DNA of 32,398 nucleotides, taken from an uncultured Pelagibacteraceae bacterium. GTDB taxonomy: Bacteria > Pseudomonadota > Alphaproteobacteria > Pelagibacterales > Pelagibacteraceae. The notes beneath the pieces are model-generated. The model ran no database searches, was not told where the DNA came from, and saw nothing but the letters and a program-made list of their open reading frames with translations. A program made the position numbers and the translations under genes. Location of the stretch: contig CABYNK010000006.1 in the NCBI GenBank assembly GCA_902520355.1, forward strand, positions 1 to 32,398, written 5' to 3'. Shown here in pieces: positions 1-8,307 of this stretch. Every line of letters begins with the position of its first letter. Positions within the stretch are counted from its first letter, which is position 1.

Positions 1-2
1 TT

Positions 3-389
3 AGTGATAATCTAGTCCTAGGTGCTGATAGTGTTATCGATCTAGATGGAGAACTAATATCAAAACCGGATAATAGAGAGCAAGCTTTAGAAATTTTAAA
101 AAAACTTAATGGTAAAAAACATTATTTAATTAGTTCAGCATGTATCTCTAAGAATGGATCTATGGTATGGAATCACACGGATAAGGCAACACTGACAATG
201 AAAAAAATGAAGGAAGATGATCTAAAAAGCTACCTAGCCAAAATTTCTGATGAGGCGTTATATGCTTATAATGTTTATCAAATAGAGGGTGAAGGAAAAA
301 ATTTGTTTTTAAGCATTGATGGAAATGAGAATACAATAATGGGACTTCCGGTTGAAAAAATTAAGAAGTATTTAGATAATTATAAATGA
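3..389 (+). CDS. maf: Maf-like nucleotide pyrophosphatase, C-terminal part (5' end outside window)
   Basis: The reading frame is open from the first complete codon at position 3, so the start lies upstream of the window; about 128 C-terminal residues are visible. Family signatures are a GADS motif near the visible start (usually GADT/GADS), a KP pair followed by an 'ALEILKKLNG' helix, and a C-terminal 'IEGEG...IMGLPVEKI' block typical of Maf proteins. Maf proteins hydrolyse non-canonical or modified nucleoside triphosphates in the cytoplasm and were first linked to septum formation. The stop overlaps the aroE start (ATGA), so the two are probably co-transcribed and translationally coupled. 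An internal ATG at 162 is not the true start, because the conserved GADS and KP motifs lie upstream of it. Confidence 0.88.
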   Translation, partial: SDNLVLGADSVIDLDGELISKPDNREQALEILKKLNGKKHYLISSACISKNGSMVWNHTDKATLTMKKMKEDDLKSYLAKISDEALYAYNVYQIEGEGKNLFLSIDGNENTIMGLPVEKIKKYLDNYK

Positions 390-1177
390 AAAAATATCTT
401 GTAATTGGAAACCCCATTGAACATTCACTCTCACCCAAATTACACAATTATTGGTTTGAAAAAAATAATATTGATGCAAATTATAGTAAAAGAAAGATAG
501 ATAAAAACAAAATCCAAGAGATAATTTCAGAAATTAAAGATAAAAAATTAGAAGGAATAAATGTCACCGTTCCTTTCAAAAGCGATGTAATTCCTTTTCT
601 GGATACGCTCAGCGAGGAATCAAAGATTACTCAATCTGTTAACACTATATATGTGCATGATGATAAAATAATAGGTCACAACACTGACATAAAAGGTTTT
701 GAGCTTAGCTTAGGGGAAACCCATTTTAATTTAAAAGATAAAAAAATATTTATATTGGGAGCTGGAGGTGTGGTACCATCTATAATTTATGCATTAGAAA
801 AATCAGGTGTTTCGAAAATAATAGTAAGTAATAGGACAAAGCAAAGGGCCGAAGATTTAAAAAAAAATTTTCCAAACATTTATGTAGTTGACTGGGGAAA
901 TCAACCAGAATTTGATATGATTATTAATGCTACCAGCTTGGGTTTAAATAAAGAAGATGACATAGGCTTAAATTTTAAAGATTTGAGTAAAGAAAAGCTA
1001 TTTTATGATGTTATTTACAATCCTAAAGAAACAAATTTTTTAAGAACTGGAAAAAATTTAGGATGTCAAGTTTGTAATGGTAAAATGATGTTCATTTATC
1101 AGGCCTATGAGGCATTTAAATTATGGCATAAGGTTAAACCGGAAATTAACGAGGACTTAAAAAAATTTTTAGATTAA
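386..1177 (+). CDS. aroE: Shikimate dehydrogenase
   Basis: NADP-dependent reduction of 3-dehydroshikimate to shikimate in the chorismate pathway. The 263-residue length is normal for AroE. Visible motifs: N-terminal 'GNPIEHSLSP' (residues 8-17) for shikimate binding, 'NVTVPFK' ending in the catalytic Lys65, N86, the 'NTD' motif with catalytic Asp101, and a nucleotide-binding GAGGV (125-129) followed by an 'SNRT' segment that usually contacts the NADP phosphate. The start ATG overlaps the maf stop by 4 nt, and the stop shares one base with the coaE start. The maf-aroE-coaE-dnaQ order is typical of alphaproteobacteria, which supports the call. Confidence 0.95.
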   Translation: MKKYLVIGNPIEHSLSPKLHNYWFEKNNIDANYSKRKIDKNKIQEIISEIKDKKLEGINVTVPFKSDVIPFLDTLSEESKITQSVNTIYVHDDKIIGHNTDIKGFELSLGETHFNLKDKKIFILGAGGVVPSIIYALEKSGVSKIIVSNRTKQRAEDLKKNFPNIYVVDWGNQPEFDMIINATSLGLNKEDDIGLNFKDLSKEKLFYDVIYNPKETNFLRTGKNLGCQVCNGKMMFIYQAYEAFKLWHKVKPEINEDLKKFLD

Positions 1178-1746
1178 TGAAAAGAATAGGTATTTTAGGC
1201 GATATAGGTTCTGGCAAAACTTACGTAGCCAAATGTTTTGGCTTTCCTGTGTTTAATGCTGATCTAGAGGTTGCAAAAATTTATAAAAATGACAAAAAAG
1301 TTTTTCAAAAGTTAAAAAAAGGACTTCCACAACATTTTAATTCTTTTCCTATTAAAAAAAAAGAAATTATTAAGGCAATTTTATCCAATAAAAAAAATTT
1401 AAAAAAAATTATTAAAATTGTTCATTATGAAGTCAGAAAAAAAATGAATGATTTTTTAAAAAAAAATAAACATAAGAAACTTGTAGTTTTAGATGTTCCT
1501 CTTTTATTGGAGAATAAGATTAATAAAAGAAAAGATATATTAATTTTTGTGGAGTCTAAGAAATCAGAAATTTTAAAAAGACTTAAGAAAAGAAAAAATT
1601 TTAATTTAAAAATATTGAATAATTTTAAAAAGATTCAACTGTCACTTGCTTTTAAAAAGAAAAGATCTCAATTCATAATTAAGAATAATTTTGAAAAAAA
1701 TTCTGTTAAAATTAAAATAAAAGAAATTAAAAAAAATTTATTATGA
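1177..1746 (+). CDS. coaE: Dephospho-CoA kinase
   Basis: Phosphorylates dephospho-CoA on the 3'-hydroxyl, the last step of coenzyme A synthesis. The P-loop is GDIGSGKT (residues 8-15). The usual 'DAD' that follows is 'NAD' here, and a 'VHYEVR' segment replaces the common 'HPxVR'. The 189-residue length is close to the family norm. The protein is extremely lysine-rich: 48 of 189 residues by hand count, with several KKK runs, far above its neighbours. The start shares one base with the aroE stop and the end overlaps dnaQ by 4 nt. Position between aroE and dnaQ strongly supports the call despite the divergent sequence. Confidence 0.9.
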   Translation: MKRIGILGDIGSGKTYVAKCFGFPVFNADLEVAKIYKNDKKVFQKLKKGLPQHFNSFPIKKKEIIKAILSNKKNLKKIIKIVHYEVRKKMNDFLKKNKHKKLVVLDVPLLLENKINKRKDILIFVESKKSEILKRLKKRKNFNLKILNNFKKIQLSLAFKKKRSQFIIKNNFEKNSVKIKIKEIKKNLL

Positions 1747-2405
1747 GAGAAATTGTTCTAGACACAGAAACCACCGGTATCTCAGTCAAAGAAGGGCATA
1801 GAATTGTAGAAATTGGATGTATTGAGTTAGATAACTTAGTGCCAACAAAAAATAAATTCCATTGTTATTTAAATCCTGAAAGAAAAGTATCCGAGAAAGC
1901 TTACGAAGTGCATGGATATTCGGATAGCTTTTTATCTGACAAAATGAAATTCAGAGAAATAGCTGACGATTTTTTAAGATTTATAAAAGATAAAAGATTG
2001 ATAATTCATAACGCAGAATTTGATCTATCTCATTTAAATAATGAACTTAAAATCATTGGAAAAAATAAAATTGATAATGAAGTAGTAGACACGGTATCAC
2101 TAGCTAGAAATAAATTTCCAGGATCTCAAATAAGTCTAGATGCATTATGTAAGAAATATAGGATAGACAATTCTAAAAGGGTCCAACATACTGCTCTTAT
2201 AGATTGCGATTTGCTTGCTAAAGTTTATATAAATTTGATCGATCAAAAAGAACCAACTCTAGATTTTAAAAGTATGGATCAGGATGTCGCAAAATTAAAT
2301 AACGAAAAAGTTATTTATTCTACAAAAGTTGTTAAACTATCTCCTGAGGAACTGAAAAATCATCAAATTTACCTAAAGACATCTCTTAAAAAAAACTTTT
2401 ATTAA
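1743..2405 (+). CDS. dnaQ: DNA polymerase III epsilon subunit (3'-5' proofreading exonuclease)
   Basis: DEDDh-type exonuclease that proofreads for the replicative polymerase. All five catalytic positions are visible: D7 and E9 (in LDTETTG), D94 (in HNAEFD), H149 and D154 (in HTALID). The 220-residue length fits a replicative epsilon with a short C-terminal segment for contact with the alpha subunit. The start overlaps coaE by 4 nt (ATGA). The gene converges on secB, and the two stop codons share one TTAA tetranucleotide, leaving no room for a terminator. Confidence 0.93.
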   Translation: MREIVLDTETTGISVKEGHRIVEIGCIELDNLVPTKNKFHCYLNPERKVSEKAYEVHGYSDSFLSDKMKFREIADDFLRFIKDKRLIIHNAEFDLSHLNNELKIIGKNKIDNEVVDTVSLARNKFPGSQISLDALCKKYRIDNSKRVQHTALIDCDLLAKVYINLIDQKEPTLDFKSMDQDVAKLNNEKVIYSTKVVKLSPEELKNHQIYLKTSLKKNFY

Positions 2406-2833
2406 TTGAGCCTTTCCATATAAAGTTTTGTAAAATCAATTTTTTTTTCTAATTTGATAGCAGGATATCCAGAGTTATGCATCATATCCAAAAACGACTT
2501 TTCTAAATCTGGGTAAACTGAATTAGGTACATCACATAACACAATCTTTTCAAGATCTTTTTTTTCTTTTATAGACTCATCGATTTTTACTGCCACAGCA
2601 TAAATAATTTCAAAATAAGATTTTTTAACTTGAGAGTCTTTGTGTTGAAATTTTAATGTTATATTTACCTCGATCATTTTATTTTTAAGGGCTAGTGATT
2701 TGATATCAATATCCATTTGATATTTACCCATGTTATTTCCTGCAGATATATAAGTTTCAACATCCGGCGTTTCACTAGACATATCTTTGATGTATTTAGC
2801 TAAAATTTTAAATTTTTCTGTCATTGTCATCAT
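2402..2833 (-). CDS. secB: Protein-export chaperone SecB
   Basis: Cytoplasmic tetrameric chaperone that keeps preproteins unfolded and delivers them to SecA. The protein has the SecB pattern of a short N-terminal segment, a beta-rich core ('VNITLKFQHKD' and 'YFEIIYAVAVKID') and a C-terminal helix with 'SGYPAIKLEKKIDFTKLY', which resembles the conserved GFPPLLLxPIDF block. The 143-residue length is slightly short, and the zinc-binding SecA tail is not evident. Three in-frame ATGs occur at the start (2833, 2830, 2824). The first is kept because GAAG lies 6 nt upstream. It overlaps fxsA by 26 bp, indicating one operon. Confidence 0.88.
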   Translation of the reverse strand: MMTMTEKFKILAKYIKDMSSETPDVETYISAGNNMGKYQMDIDIKSLALKNKMIEVNITLKFQHKDSQVKKSYFEIIYAVAVKIDESIKEKKDLEKIVLCDVPNSVYPDLEKSFLDMMHNSGYPAIKLEKKIDFTKLYMERLN

Positions 2834-3233
2834 CTATATCTTCAAATTCTCCCTCAATAAAATCACTTTTTTGTGTCTCTTTATTTTCAAATTTTTTGTT
2901 AAACCTTCCTAATATTAATTTTCGTGTTATTGGGATGATTAAGAGGAAACCAATTAAGTCAGTTGCAAATCCTGGTATGATCAAAAGAACAGCCGCAAAT
3001 GCTATTGCAGCACCAGATACTAATTCATGGGCTGGAATTTGATTCTTAATTATTTGCATCATTCCAGATCTTAGCGTGTTAATTCCCTCGTATCTGGCAT
3101 AATACACTCCTACAACTGCAGTCAAAAATACCAGAAATATAGTGCTAAACGCACCTATTTGAGATCCTAACTTAATAAAAAGGTAAATCTCTACAATTGG
3201 GATTAAAATAACAGCTAAAAGTACTGTGTTCAT
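2808..3233 (-). CDS. fxsA: FxsA family membrane protein
   Basis: Small inner-membrane protein of the FxsA family, named for suppression of phage T7 exclusion by F in E. coli; its cellular role is not settled. The 141 residues contain hydrophobic segments at about residues 3-21, 27-46 and 73-102, followed by a charged cytoplasmic tail rich in Asp and Glu. The family pattern of a PIVEIYLFIKLG start, a 'TAVVGVYYARYEG' block and 'IPGFATDLIGFLLIIP' is plain. It is the upstream gene of the fxsA-secB pair and is divergent from the Tim44-domain gene. This neighbourhood is common in alphaproteobacteria. Confidence 0.88.
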   Translation of the reverse strand: MNTVLLAVILIPIVEIYLFIKLGSQIGAFSTIFLVFLTAVVGVYYARYEGINTLRSGMMQIIKNQIPAHELVSGAAIAFAAVLLIIPGFATDLIGFLLIIPITRKLILGRFNKKFENKETQKSDFIEGEFEDIDDDNDRKI

Positions 3234-3290
3234 TTGTCTTTAATGTAATTGTTAGTTGAAATTAATCAACATAGTAATTAAATTTAAATT

Positions 3291-3887
3291 ATGAATTATA
3301 GTTTCGAATATATAGATATCATTTTATTAGCAATGATAGCAGGTTTCATCTTTTTAAGACTTAGAGGAATTTTAGGAAAAAGAACTGGATTTGAGGGAAA
3401 AGCCTCACCTCAGTTTGAGGAAATTATGAAAAATATAAATCCTGAAACTAAAATAAATCAAAAAGGTGATTTTGATGAAAATGCAAAAAAAGATTTCTTA
3501 AAGGGTGCTAAAATAGCTTATGAAACTATCATTACAGACTTTGGAGACAGTGACAACAAATTGACTACAAGCAAGCCTTTATTAAGTAATAAAATTTACG
3601 ATCAATTTAATACCGCGCTAAAGGAAAGAGGCAAAAGAGGTCATCTGGCTGAAATTACTTTTATTGGAGTAAATTCAGCAAACATTAAAGAACACAAATT
3701 TTTAGGGAAAATTTTACAAGTAACTGTCGAGTTTGTAGGCGAGGTAATAACTTGTATAAGAGACAAAGATAAAAAAATAGTATCTGGAGACCCAGAAAAA
3801 ATTAAAAAAATTTATGACACATGGGTATTTTCAAGAGATACAAGCACTAATAATCCGAATTGGCAGTTAGTAGACACTCTTACTTAA
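3291..3887 (+). CDS. Tim44-like domain protein
   Basis: 198-residue protein with one N-terminal membrane segment (about residues 8-25), a short basic linker ('LGKRTGFEG') and a soluble Tim44-like domain from about residue 65 to the end. In the domain, 'FLKGAKIAYETIITDFGDSD' and the closing 'DTWVFSRD...NWQLVDTL' match the mitochondrial Tim44/bacterial TimA pattern. Bacterial members are inner-membrane proteins of uncertain role, and the relationship to mitochondrial import is structural. The gene is divergent from fxsA and is followed immediately by an Smr gene with no spacing. In many alphaproteobacteria an mltA gene lies between these two; it is absent here. Confidence 0.87.
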   Translation: MNYSFEYIDIILLAMIAGFIFLRLRGILGKRTGFEGKASPQFEEIMKNINPETKINQKGDFDENAKKDFLKGAKIAYETIITDFGDSDNKLTTSKPLLSNKIYDQFNTALKERGKRGHLAEITFIGVNSANIKEHKFLGKILQVTVEFVGEVITCIRDKDKKIVSGDPEKIKKIYDTWVFSRDTSTNNPNWQLVDTLT

Positions 3888-4301
3888 TTGACAAATAATA
3901 TTTCAGACAAAGATAGAAAAGACTGGGAAAACTTTTTAGAAAAAAAAGAAAAGTTACCTGATAAAGATCTGGAAAAAAAAAAGAATAAATTTCATATTAC
4001 TAAATCACTAGATCTTCATGGCTCTACACTCGATCAGGCAAACAAAAAAGTTGAAAGCTTTATAACCGATTGTTTTGATCAAAAAGTTTCTAAAGTTATA
4101 ATTGTTACCGGCAAAGGTCTTCATTCTCAAAACGATAAAGACCCGTATATTTCAAAGAAATTTGGTATTTTAAAAAATTCAATTCCTGATTTTATTAAAA
4201 ATAATCCTAATTTAATGAAAAAAATAAAAAGTATCACTGATGCCGAAATTGCAGATGGAGGCAGTGGGGCTTTATATGTCTTTTTAAAAAAAAAATTATA
4301 A
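3888..4301 (+). CDS. Smr (small MutS-related) domain protein
   Basis: 137-residue protein with a charged N-terminal region and an Smr domain from about residue 38. The signature LDLHG lies at 41-45, TGKG at 74-77, and a [12 protein letters not shown] ending completes the domain. Smr domains bind or cleave nucleic acid. Stand-alone versions in proteobacteria are poorly characterised, with some acting in ribosome rescue or mRNA cleavage. The start is TTG, placed directly after the Tim44-gene stop codon; no ATG exists before the domain. The stop is adjacent to the hslU stop on the other strand within a TTATAA palindrome. Confidence 0.88.
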   Translation: MTNNISDKDRKDWENFLEKKEKLPDKDLEKKKNKFHITKSLDLHGSTLDQANKKVESFITDCFDQKVSKVIIVTGKGLHSQNDKDPYISKKFGILKNSIPDFIKNNPNLMKKIKSITDAEIADGGSGALYVFLKKKL

Positions 4302-5669
4302 AATAAATTTTGATAAGTCTGTATCTTTAACAAGATTATCAAGATTTTTATTAATATATTCTTTGTCTATTGAGATTTTTTCACCAGATCTATCAGTTGC
4401 CGTGAAACTTATTTCATCAAGGATTTTTTCTATTATTGTATGCAATCTTCTAGCGCCTATATTCTCAACAGTTGCATTTACTTCAGAAGCAATATTTGCG
4501 ATTGCATCTATACCATCTTCAGTAAACTCAAGCTCAACATTCTCTGTCTTTAACAAAGCTACATATTGTTTAATTAAACTGAAGTCAGGCTCTTTAAGAA
4601 TTCTTTTAAAATCATCACTTGATAAAGCCTCCAGCTCAACTCTAATTGGTAGTCTCCCTTGTAACTCAGGAAGTAAATCAGAAGGCTTAGCTAATTGGAA
4701 AGCACCAGATGCAATGAATAATATATGATCGGTTTTTATAGGTCCGTATTTTGTATTAACTGTCGTTCCTTCAATTAACGGTAATAAATCTCTCTGAACA
4801 CCTTCTCTAGAGACATCTCCTCCAACTCTATCAGTTCTTCCAGAAATTTTGTCAATTTCATCTAAGAAAACTATTCCATTATTTTCTGTAGAGATTTTTG
4901 CAGCTTTAATTATTTTATCTTGTTCAATTAACTTATCAGATTCATCATTTATCAAAATCTCGTGAGACTCTTTTACTGTCATTTTTTTCTTTTTTTCCTG
5001 CTTGCCCATAGATTTTCCAAGCATCTCTCCAATATTAATCATTCCTACATTGGCACCAGGCATTCCAGGAATTTCAAAAGATGTGCTATTACCACCACTT
5101 TCGCTGACAGCTATTTCTATCTCGTTATTATCTAAATCTCCGTCTCTAAGTCTTTTTCTAAAGCTTTCTCTTGTAGCCGTACTTGCTTTTTTTCCAACTA
5201 AAGCGTCTAATACTTTCTCTTCAGCTAATTTCTGAGCTTTTGCATAGACTTCTTTTCTTTTTTTAACTTTTTCCATTGCAATTGCTATTTCAATCAAATC
5301 TCTGACAATTTGTTCTACATCCCTTCCAACATAACCCACTTCAGTAAATCTAGTTGCTTCAACTTTTACAAAAGGAGCCTCTGCTAATTTAGAAAGTCTT
5401 CTTGAAATTTCTGTTTTTCCAACACCTGTTGGTCCAATCATTAAAATATTTTTAGGTAAAACTTCATTTCTCATTTCACCTTTTAAAGCTTGTCTTCTCC
5501 ATCTATTTCTTAAAGCAACAGCAACTGCTCTTTTAGCTTTATTTTGACCAACAACAAATCTGTCTAATTCTGAAACAATTTCTCTTGGTGATAAAGAGCT
5601 TACTAATGAAGCCTCTTCTTTTTGTTGATCACCTTTAGGATGTAATTGAGTTACGTTTGATTTATCCAT
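4296..5669 (-). CDS. hslU: ATP-dependent protease ATPase subunit HslU
   Basis: AAA+ unfoldase that feeds substrates to the HslV peptidase. Walker A is GPTGVGKT (residues 79-86), Walker B is '[10 protein letters not shown]', and the C-terminal 'LSKFIL' is the tail that docks into HslV and activates it. The intermediate domain carries a Gly/Met-rich stretch ('[21 protein letters not shown]'-like) as in other alphaproteobacteria. There is about 20 residues of extra polar N-terminus before the conserved '[16 protein letters not shown]'; no later start fits. The start shares one base with the hslV stop, so the two are co-transcribed. Confidence 0.97.
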   Translation of the reverse strand: MDKSNVTQLHPKGDQQKEEASLVSSLSPREIVSELDRFVVGQNKAKRAVAVALRNRWRRQALKGEMRNEVLPKNILMIGPTGVGKTEISRRLSKLAEAPFVKVEATRFTEVGYVGRDVEQIVRDLIEIAIAMEKVKKRKEVYAKAQKLAEEKVLDALVGKKASTATRESFRKRLRDGDLDNNEIEIAVSESGGNSTSFEIPGMPGANVGMINIGEMLGKSMGKQEKKKKMTVKESHEILINDESDKLIEQDKIIKAAKISTENNGIVFLDEIDKISGRTDRVGGDVSREGVQRDLLPLIEGTTVNTKYGPIKTDHILFIASGAFQLAKPSDLLPELQGRLPIRVELEALSSDDFKRILKEPDFSLIKQYVALLKTENVELEFTEDGIDAIANIASEVNATVENIGARRLHTIIEKILDEISFTATDRSGEKISIDKEYINKNLDNLVKDTDLSKFIL

Positions 5670-6184
5670 TATATTTTTTCAACCTTAACATTTTCGTTTG
5701 TAAATACACAAATATCAGCTGCAACTTTTATAGCTTTTTTTGCAACTTCTTCTGCTGATATATTGCTTTCCATTAAAACTTTACCTGCAGCTAAAGCATA
5801 GTTACCACCAGAGCCAATACCAATAACATCTCCCTCAGGCTCTAAAACGTCACCGGTTCCTGAAATTATATAACTATTATTCTTGTCACCTACAGCCATT
5901 AGCGCTTCTAATCTTCTTAGATATTTATCAGTTCTCCAATCTTTAGCCAATTCTACAGCAGCTCTAGATAAGTTACCTGCATGTTTTTCTAATTTTCCCT
6001 CTAATCTTTCAAATAATGTCAAAGCATCGGCTGTTGATCCAGCAAAACCAGCTACGACATCTCGCTTTTCAATTTTTCTAACTTTCGAAGCAGTGCTTTT
6101 TACTACAGTATTACCCATACTTACTTGTCCGTCACCAGCTACTACCACTTCATTGTTTTTTCTTACTAATACAATCGTTGTCAT
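5669..6184 (-). CDS. hslV: ATP-dependent protease peptidase subunit HslV
   Basis: Proteasome-like threonine peptidase that forms the HslVU complex. The protein begins MTTIV, so Thr2 becomes the catalytic N-terminal residue after methionine removal, and this fixes the start exactly. Other conserved blocks are '[12 protein letters not shown]', '[10 protein letters not shown]', '[11 protein letters not shown]' and '[11 protein letters not shown]'. The 171-residue length is normal. The gene is upstream of hslU and divergent from hisB. A heat-shock-type promoter candidate ends only 7 nt before the start codon, and no Shine-Dalgarno sequence is visible. Confidence 0.97.
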   Translation of the reverse strand: MTTIVLVRKNNEVVVAGDGQVSMGNTVVKSTASKVRKIEKRDVVAGFAGSTADALTLFERLEGKLEKHAGNLSRAAVELAKDWRTDKYLRRLEALMAVGDKNNSYIISGTGDVLEPEGDVIGIGSGGNYALAAGKVLMESNISAEEVAKKAIKVAADICVFTNENVKVEKI

Positions 6185-6191
6185 AGCTTAT

Positions 6192-6219
6192 AAATGGATA
6201 TTAAATTTGATAGTTCAAG
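6192..6219 (-). promoter_or_regulatory. Candidate RpoH (sigma-32) heat-shock promoter for hslVU
   Basis: On the minus strand a CTTGAAC element (6213-6219) is followed after 13 bp by ATCCATTT (6192-6199). This resembles the sigma-32 consensus of CTTGAAA, 11-16 bp, then CCCCATTT. Its position in front of hslVU, a classical heat-shock operon, raises its credibility. The predicted transcription start would fall within 1-3 nt of the hslV ATG, giving an almost leaderless message. This is pattern matching only. Confidence 0.45.
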
Positions 6220-6275
6220 CCTAGGTTTAGTATTATTGCCATAATTGAATAATATATGTATACCTGTTTTTAATT

Positions 6276-6866
6276 ATGAAGCGTAAAGGCAAAATTAGCA
6301 GGAAAACAAAAGAAACAAGCATTAGTGTTGATTTAAATATTGACGGTAGAGGTAAATACAAAATTGACACAGGAATAGGTTTTTTAAACCACATGCTTGA
6401 GCAATTATCTAAGCATTCATCGATTGATATGAGCATAAAAGCCAAAGGAGATACTCACATTGACCTTCATCACACCACTGAGGATACTGGAATTGCAATT
6501 GGCGAGGCTTTAAAAAAAGCATTAAAAAAATCCGTTGGAATTAGAAGGTATGCTCACGCAATGATTCCCATGGATGAAACTTTATCACGTGTAGCAATTG
6601 ATATTTCAAATAGACCTTATTTAATTTGGAAAGTAAATTTAAAAGTAGAAAAGCTTGGCGAGATGGAAACTGAACTTTTTAAAGAATGGTTTCAAGCGTT
6701 TTCCCAAGCAGCAGGAATTACTTTACACGTTGAAAATATTTATGGTGATAATAGTCACCACATTATTGAATCTTGCTTTAAAGGACTTGCAAGATCATTA
6801 AGAGCTGCATTGGAGATAGACCCAAGGAATAGTAAATCAATTCCTTCTACTAAAGGCTCATTATAA
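6276..6866 (+). CDS. hisB: Imidazoleglycerol-phosphate dehydratase
   Basis: Sixth step of histidine synthesis: dehydration of imidazole glycerol phosphate to imidazole acetol phosphate. This is the monofunctional form of 196 residues, without the phosphatase domain of E. coli HisB. The manganese ligand motifs are clear: '[12 protein letters not shown]' with H39, 'HHTTED' with H65, H66 and E69, and 'DNSHHIIES' in the second half. The C-terminal 'PSTKGSL' is the standard ending. First gene of the hisB-hisH-hisA-hisF-hisE cluster, divergent from hslV; 5 nt separate it from hisH. No strong ribosome binding site is visible. Confidence 0.97.
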   Translation: MKRKGKISRKTKETSISVDLNIDGRGKYKIDTGIGFLNHMLEQLSKHSSIDMSIKAKGDTHIDLHHTTEDTGIAIGEALKKALKKSVGIRRYAHAMIPMDETLSRVAIDISNRPYLIWKVNLKVEKLGEMETELFKEWFQAFSQAAGITLHVENIYGDNSHHIIESCFKGLARSLRAALEIDPRNSKSIPSTKGSL

Positions 6867-6871
6867 AATTA

Positions 6872-7498
6872 ATGAACGTTACAATTGTTGATTATAAATC
6901 GGGCAATATAAGCTCGGTAATAAACTCTTTTAAAGAAGTTGCCAAAGAAAAAGTAAATATCGAAGTAACTTCAGATCCCAATAAGATAAAATCAAGTGAT
7001 AAAGTGGTTTTACCAGGGCAGGGCTCATTTAAAAGCTGCGTTGAAGCACTGAACAATATTGATGGTCTTTTGGAAACACTTAATGAATTTACAATGATTA
7101 ATAAAAAACCTCTTCTTGGAATTTGTGTTGGTTTACAAATGTTTGCTGATATTGGTTATGAAGAAACAGAAACTAAAGGGTTAGGATGGATATCAGGTAA
7201 AGTTTCAAAAATAGATAATCAAAGCGGAAAGTTTAAACTTCCACATATTGGCTGGAACCAAATCAATATTATCAAAGATAGTGAAATTTTTAAAGATATA
7301 GAAAATAATTCTCATATGTATTTTGTTCATAGCTATGAATTTGTACCAAATGATAAAAAAGTTATTTCAGCAACAACAGATTATTCAACAAAAGTAGTTT
7401 GTTCAGTAGAGAAAGAAAATATATTTGGTACACAATTTCATCCAGAAAAGAGTGACAAGTTCGGGCTCAAAATAATTGATAATTTTATAAGTTTATAA
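6872..7498 (+). CDS. hisH: Imidazole glycerol phosphate synthase, glutaminase subunit
   Basis: Class I glutamine amidotransferase that releases ammonia for the HisF cyclase. The catalytic triad is visible as Cys85 in 'GICVGLQMF', His190 and Glu192 in 'GTQFHPEKSDKFG'. An oxyanion-region 'PGQGSF' at about residues 48-53 is also typical. The 208-residue length is normal. The stop codon abuts the hisA start with no spacing. HisH and HisF form a heterodimer that makes imidazole glycerol phosphate and AICAR, the substrate of PurH, which is also encoded in this window. Confidence 0.96.
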   Translation: MNVTIVDYKSGNISSVINSFKEVAKEKVNIEVTSDPNKIKSSDKVVLPGQGSFKSCVEALNNIDGLLETLNEFTMINKKPLLGICVGLQMFADIGYEETETKGLGWISGKVSKIDNQSGKFKLPHIGWNQINIIKDSEIFKDIENNSHMYFVHSYEFVPNDKKVISATTDYSTKVVCSVEKENIFGTQFHPEKSDKFGLKIIDNFISL

Positions 7499-8215
7499 AT
7501 GAAAATATTTCCTGCAATAGATATTAAAGATAAAAAGTGTGTAAGATTAATTAAGGGAGATTTTGATAATAAAACTGAGTACAATATGTCTCCAATTGAT
7601 CAAGCTGGCAAATATAAAGACCATGGATTTAAAAATTTACACATTGTTGATCTAGATGGGGCTTTAACTGGTGAAACAGTAAATTTAGACATTATTCAGG
7701 ATATAGTTGGTAAATTTAATTTAAAGATTGAGGTAGGTGGTGGTATTCGAAATTCTGATAGTATTCAGAAATATATCGATGCTGGTGTTGAGAAAGTAAT
7801 CTTAGGAAGTGCCGCTATTAAAGACAAAAATTTTTTAAAAGAGTCATGTGAAAAGTTTCCAAATAAAATTGCCCTAGGTTTAGATGCTAAAGATGGTTAT
7901 TTGTCAGTATCGGGATGGAAAGAAAATTCTAATCAGTTAACTTTAGATTACCTAAAAGAAGTTAATAATTATGGTGTTAGTAGATTGATTTATACTGATA
8001 TAAATCGAGATGGTATGAAACAAAGTCCAAATTTTGATGAAACATCAAGAGTTGCAGAGATATCAAGTTGCCCAGTAATTATATCTGGTGGAGTTTCATC
8101 AATAAATGACATTAAAAAAGCTAAAAGTTTAAAAAACATTGAAGGCATAATAGTTGGAAAAGCAATATATGATGGTGATATTAAATTAGAAGATTTAGCA
8201 CTGGAAATAAATTAA
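7499..8215 (+). CDS. hisA: Phosphoribosylformimino-AICAR phosphate isomerase
   Basis: Amadori isomerase (ProFAR to PRFAR), fourth step of histidine synthesis. TIM barrel of 238 residues with the catalytic Asp8 ('FPAIDI') and Asp129 ('LGLDAKDG'). Phosphate-binding loops 'EVGGGIR', 'ILGSAAI' and 'ISGGVSS' are present. It starts immediately after the hisH stop and is followed, again without spacing, by a very short ORF and then hisF. It is homologous to hisF; the two are told apart by the N-terminus and the 'GVEKVILGSAA' block. Confidence 0.96.
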   Translation: MKIFPAIDIKDKKCVRLIKGDFDNKTEYNMSPIDQAGKYKDHGFKNLHIVDLDGALTGETVNLDIIQDIVGKFNLKIEVGGGIRNSDSIQKYIDAGVEKVILGSAAIKDKNFLKESCEKFPNKIALGLDAKDGYLSVSGWKENSNQLTLDYLKEVNNYGVSRLIYTDINRDGMKQSPNFDETSRVAEISSCPVIISGGVSSINDIKKAKSLKNIEGIIVGKAIYDGDIKLEDLALEIN

Positions 8216-8305
8216 ATGAAGCCTATTGATTATATTAGTCTCTATCTTTTAGTTATCATAATGAGTTTTGTGAGTGTAAATTTTTTATATAGAATGTTTT
8301 TTTGA
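8216..8305 (+). CDS. Putative 29-residue membrane peptide within the his operon
   Basis: Short ORF: ATG at 8216 directly follows the hisA stop, and TGA at 8303-8305 ends 2 nt before the hisF ATG. It encodes 29 residues with a single hydrophobic stretch (about residues 6-24, '[20 protein letters not shown]'-like) and an Arg near the end, as expected for a one-span membrane peptide. Without it, this would be the only sizeable gap (92 bp) in a cluster where the other his gaps are 0-5 nt. Zero spacing matches the hisH-hisA junction and supports translation. I do not recognise a family. It could instead be a spacer whose coding look is due to chance. Confidence 0.55.
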   Translation: MKPIDYISLYLLVIIMSFVSVNFLYRMFF

Positions 8306-8307
8306 AA

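Noticed and set aside
3255-3270. Inverted repeat GTTGA/TCAAC between fxsA and the Tim44 gene
   Set aside because: Arms are only 5 bp in AT-rich DNA, so chance is a sufficient explanation.
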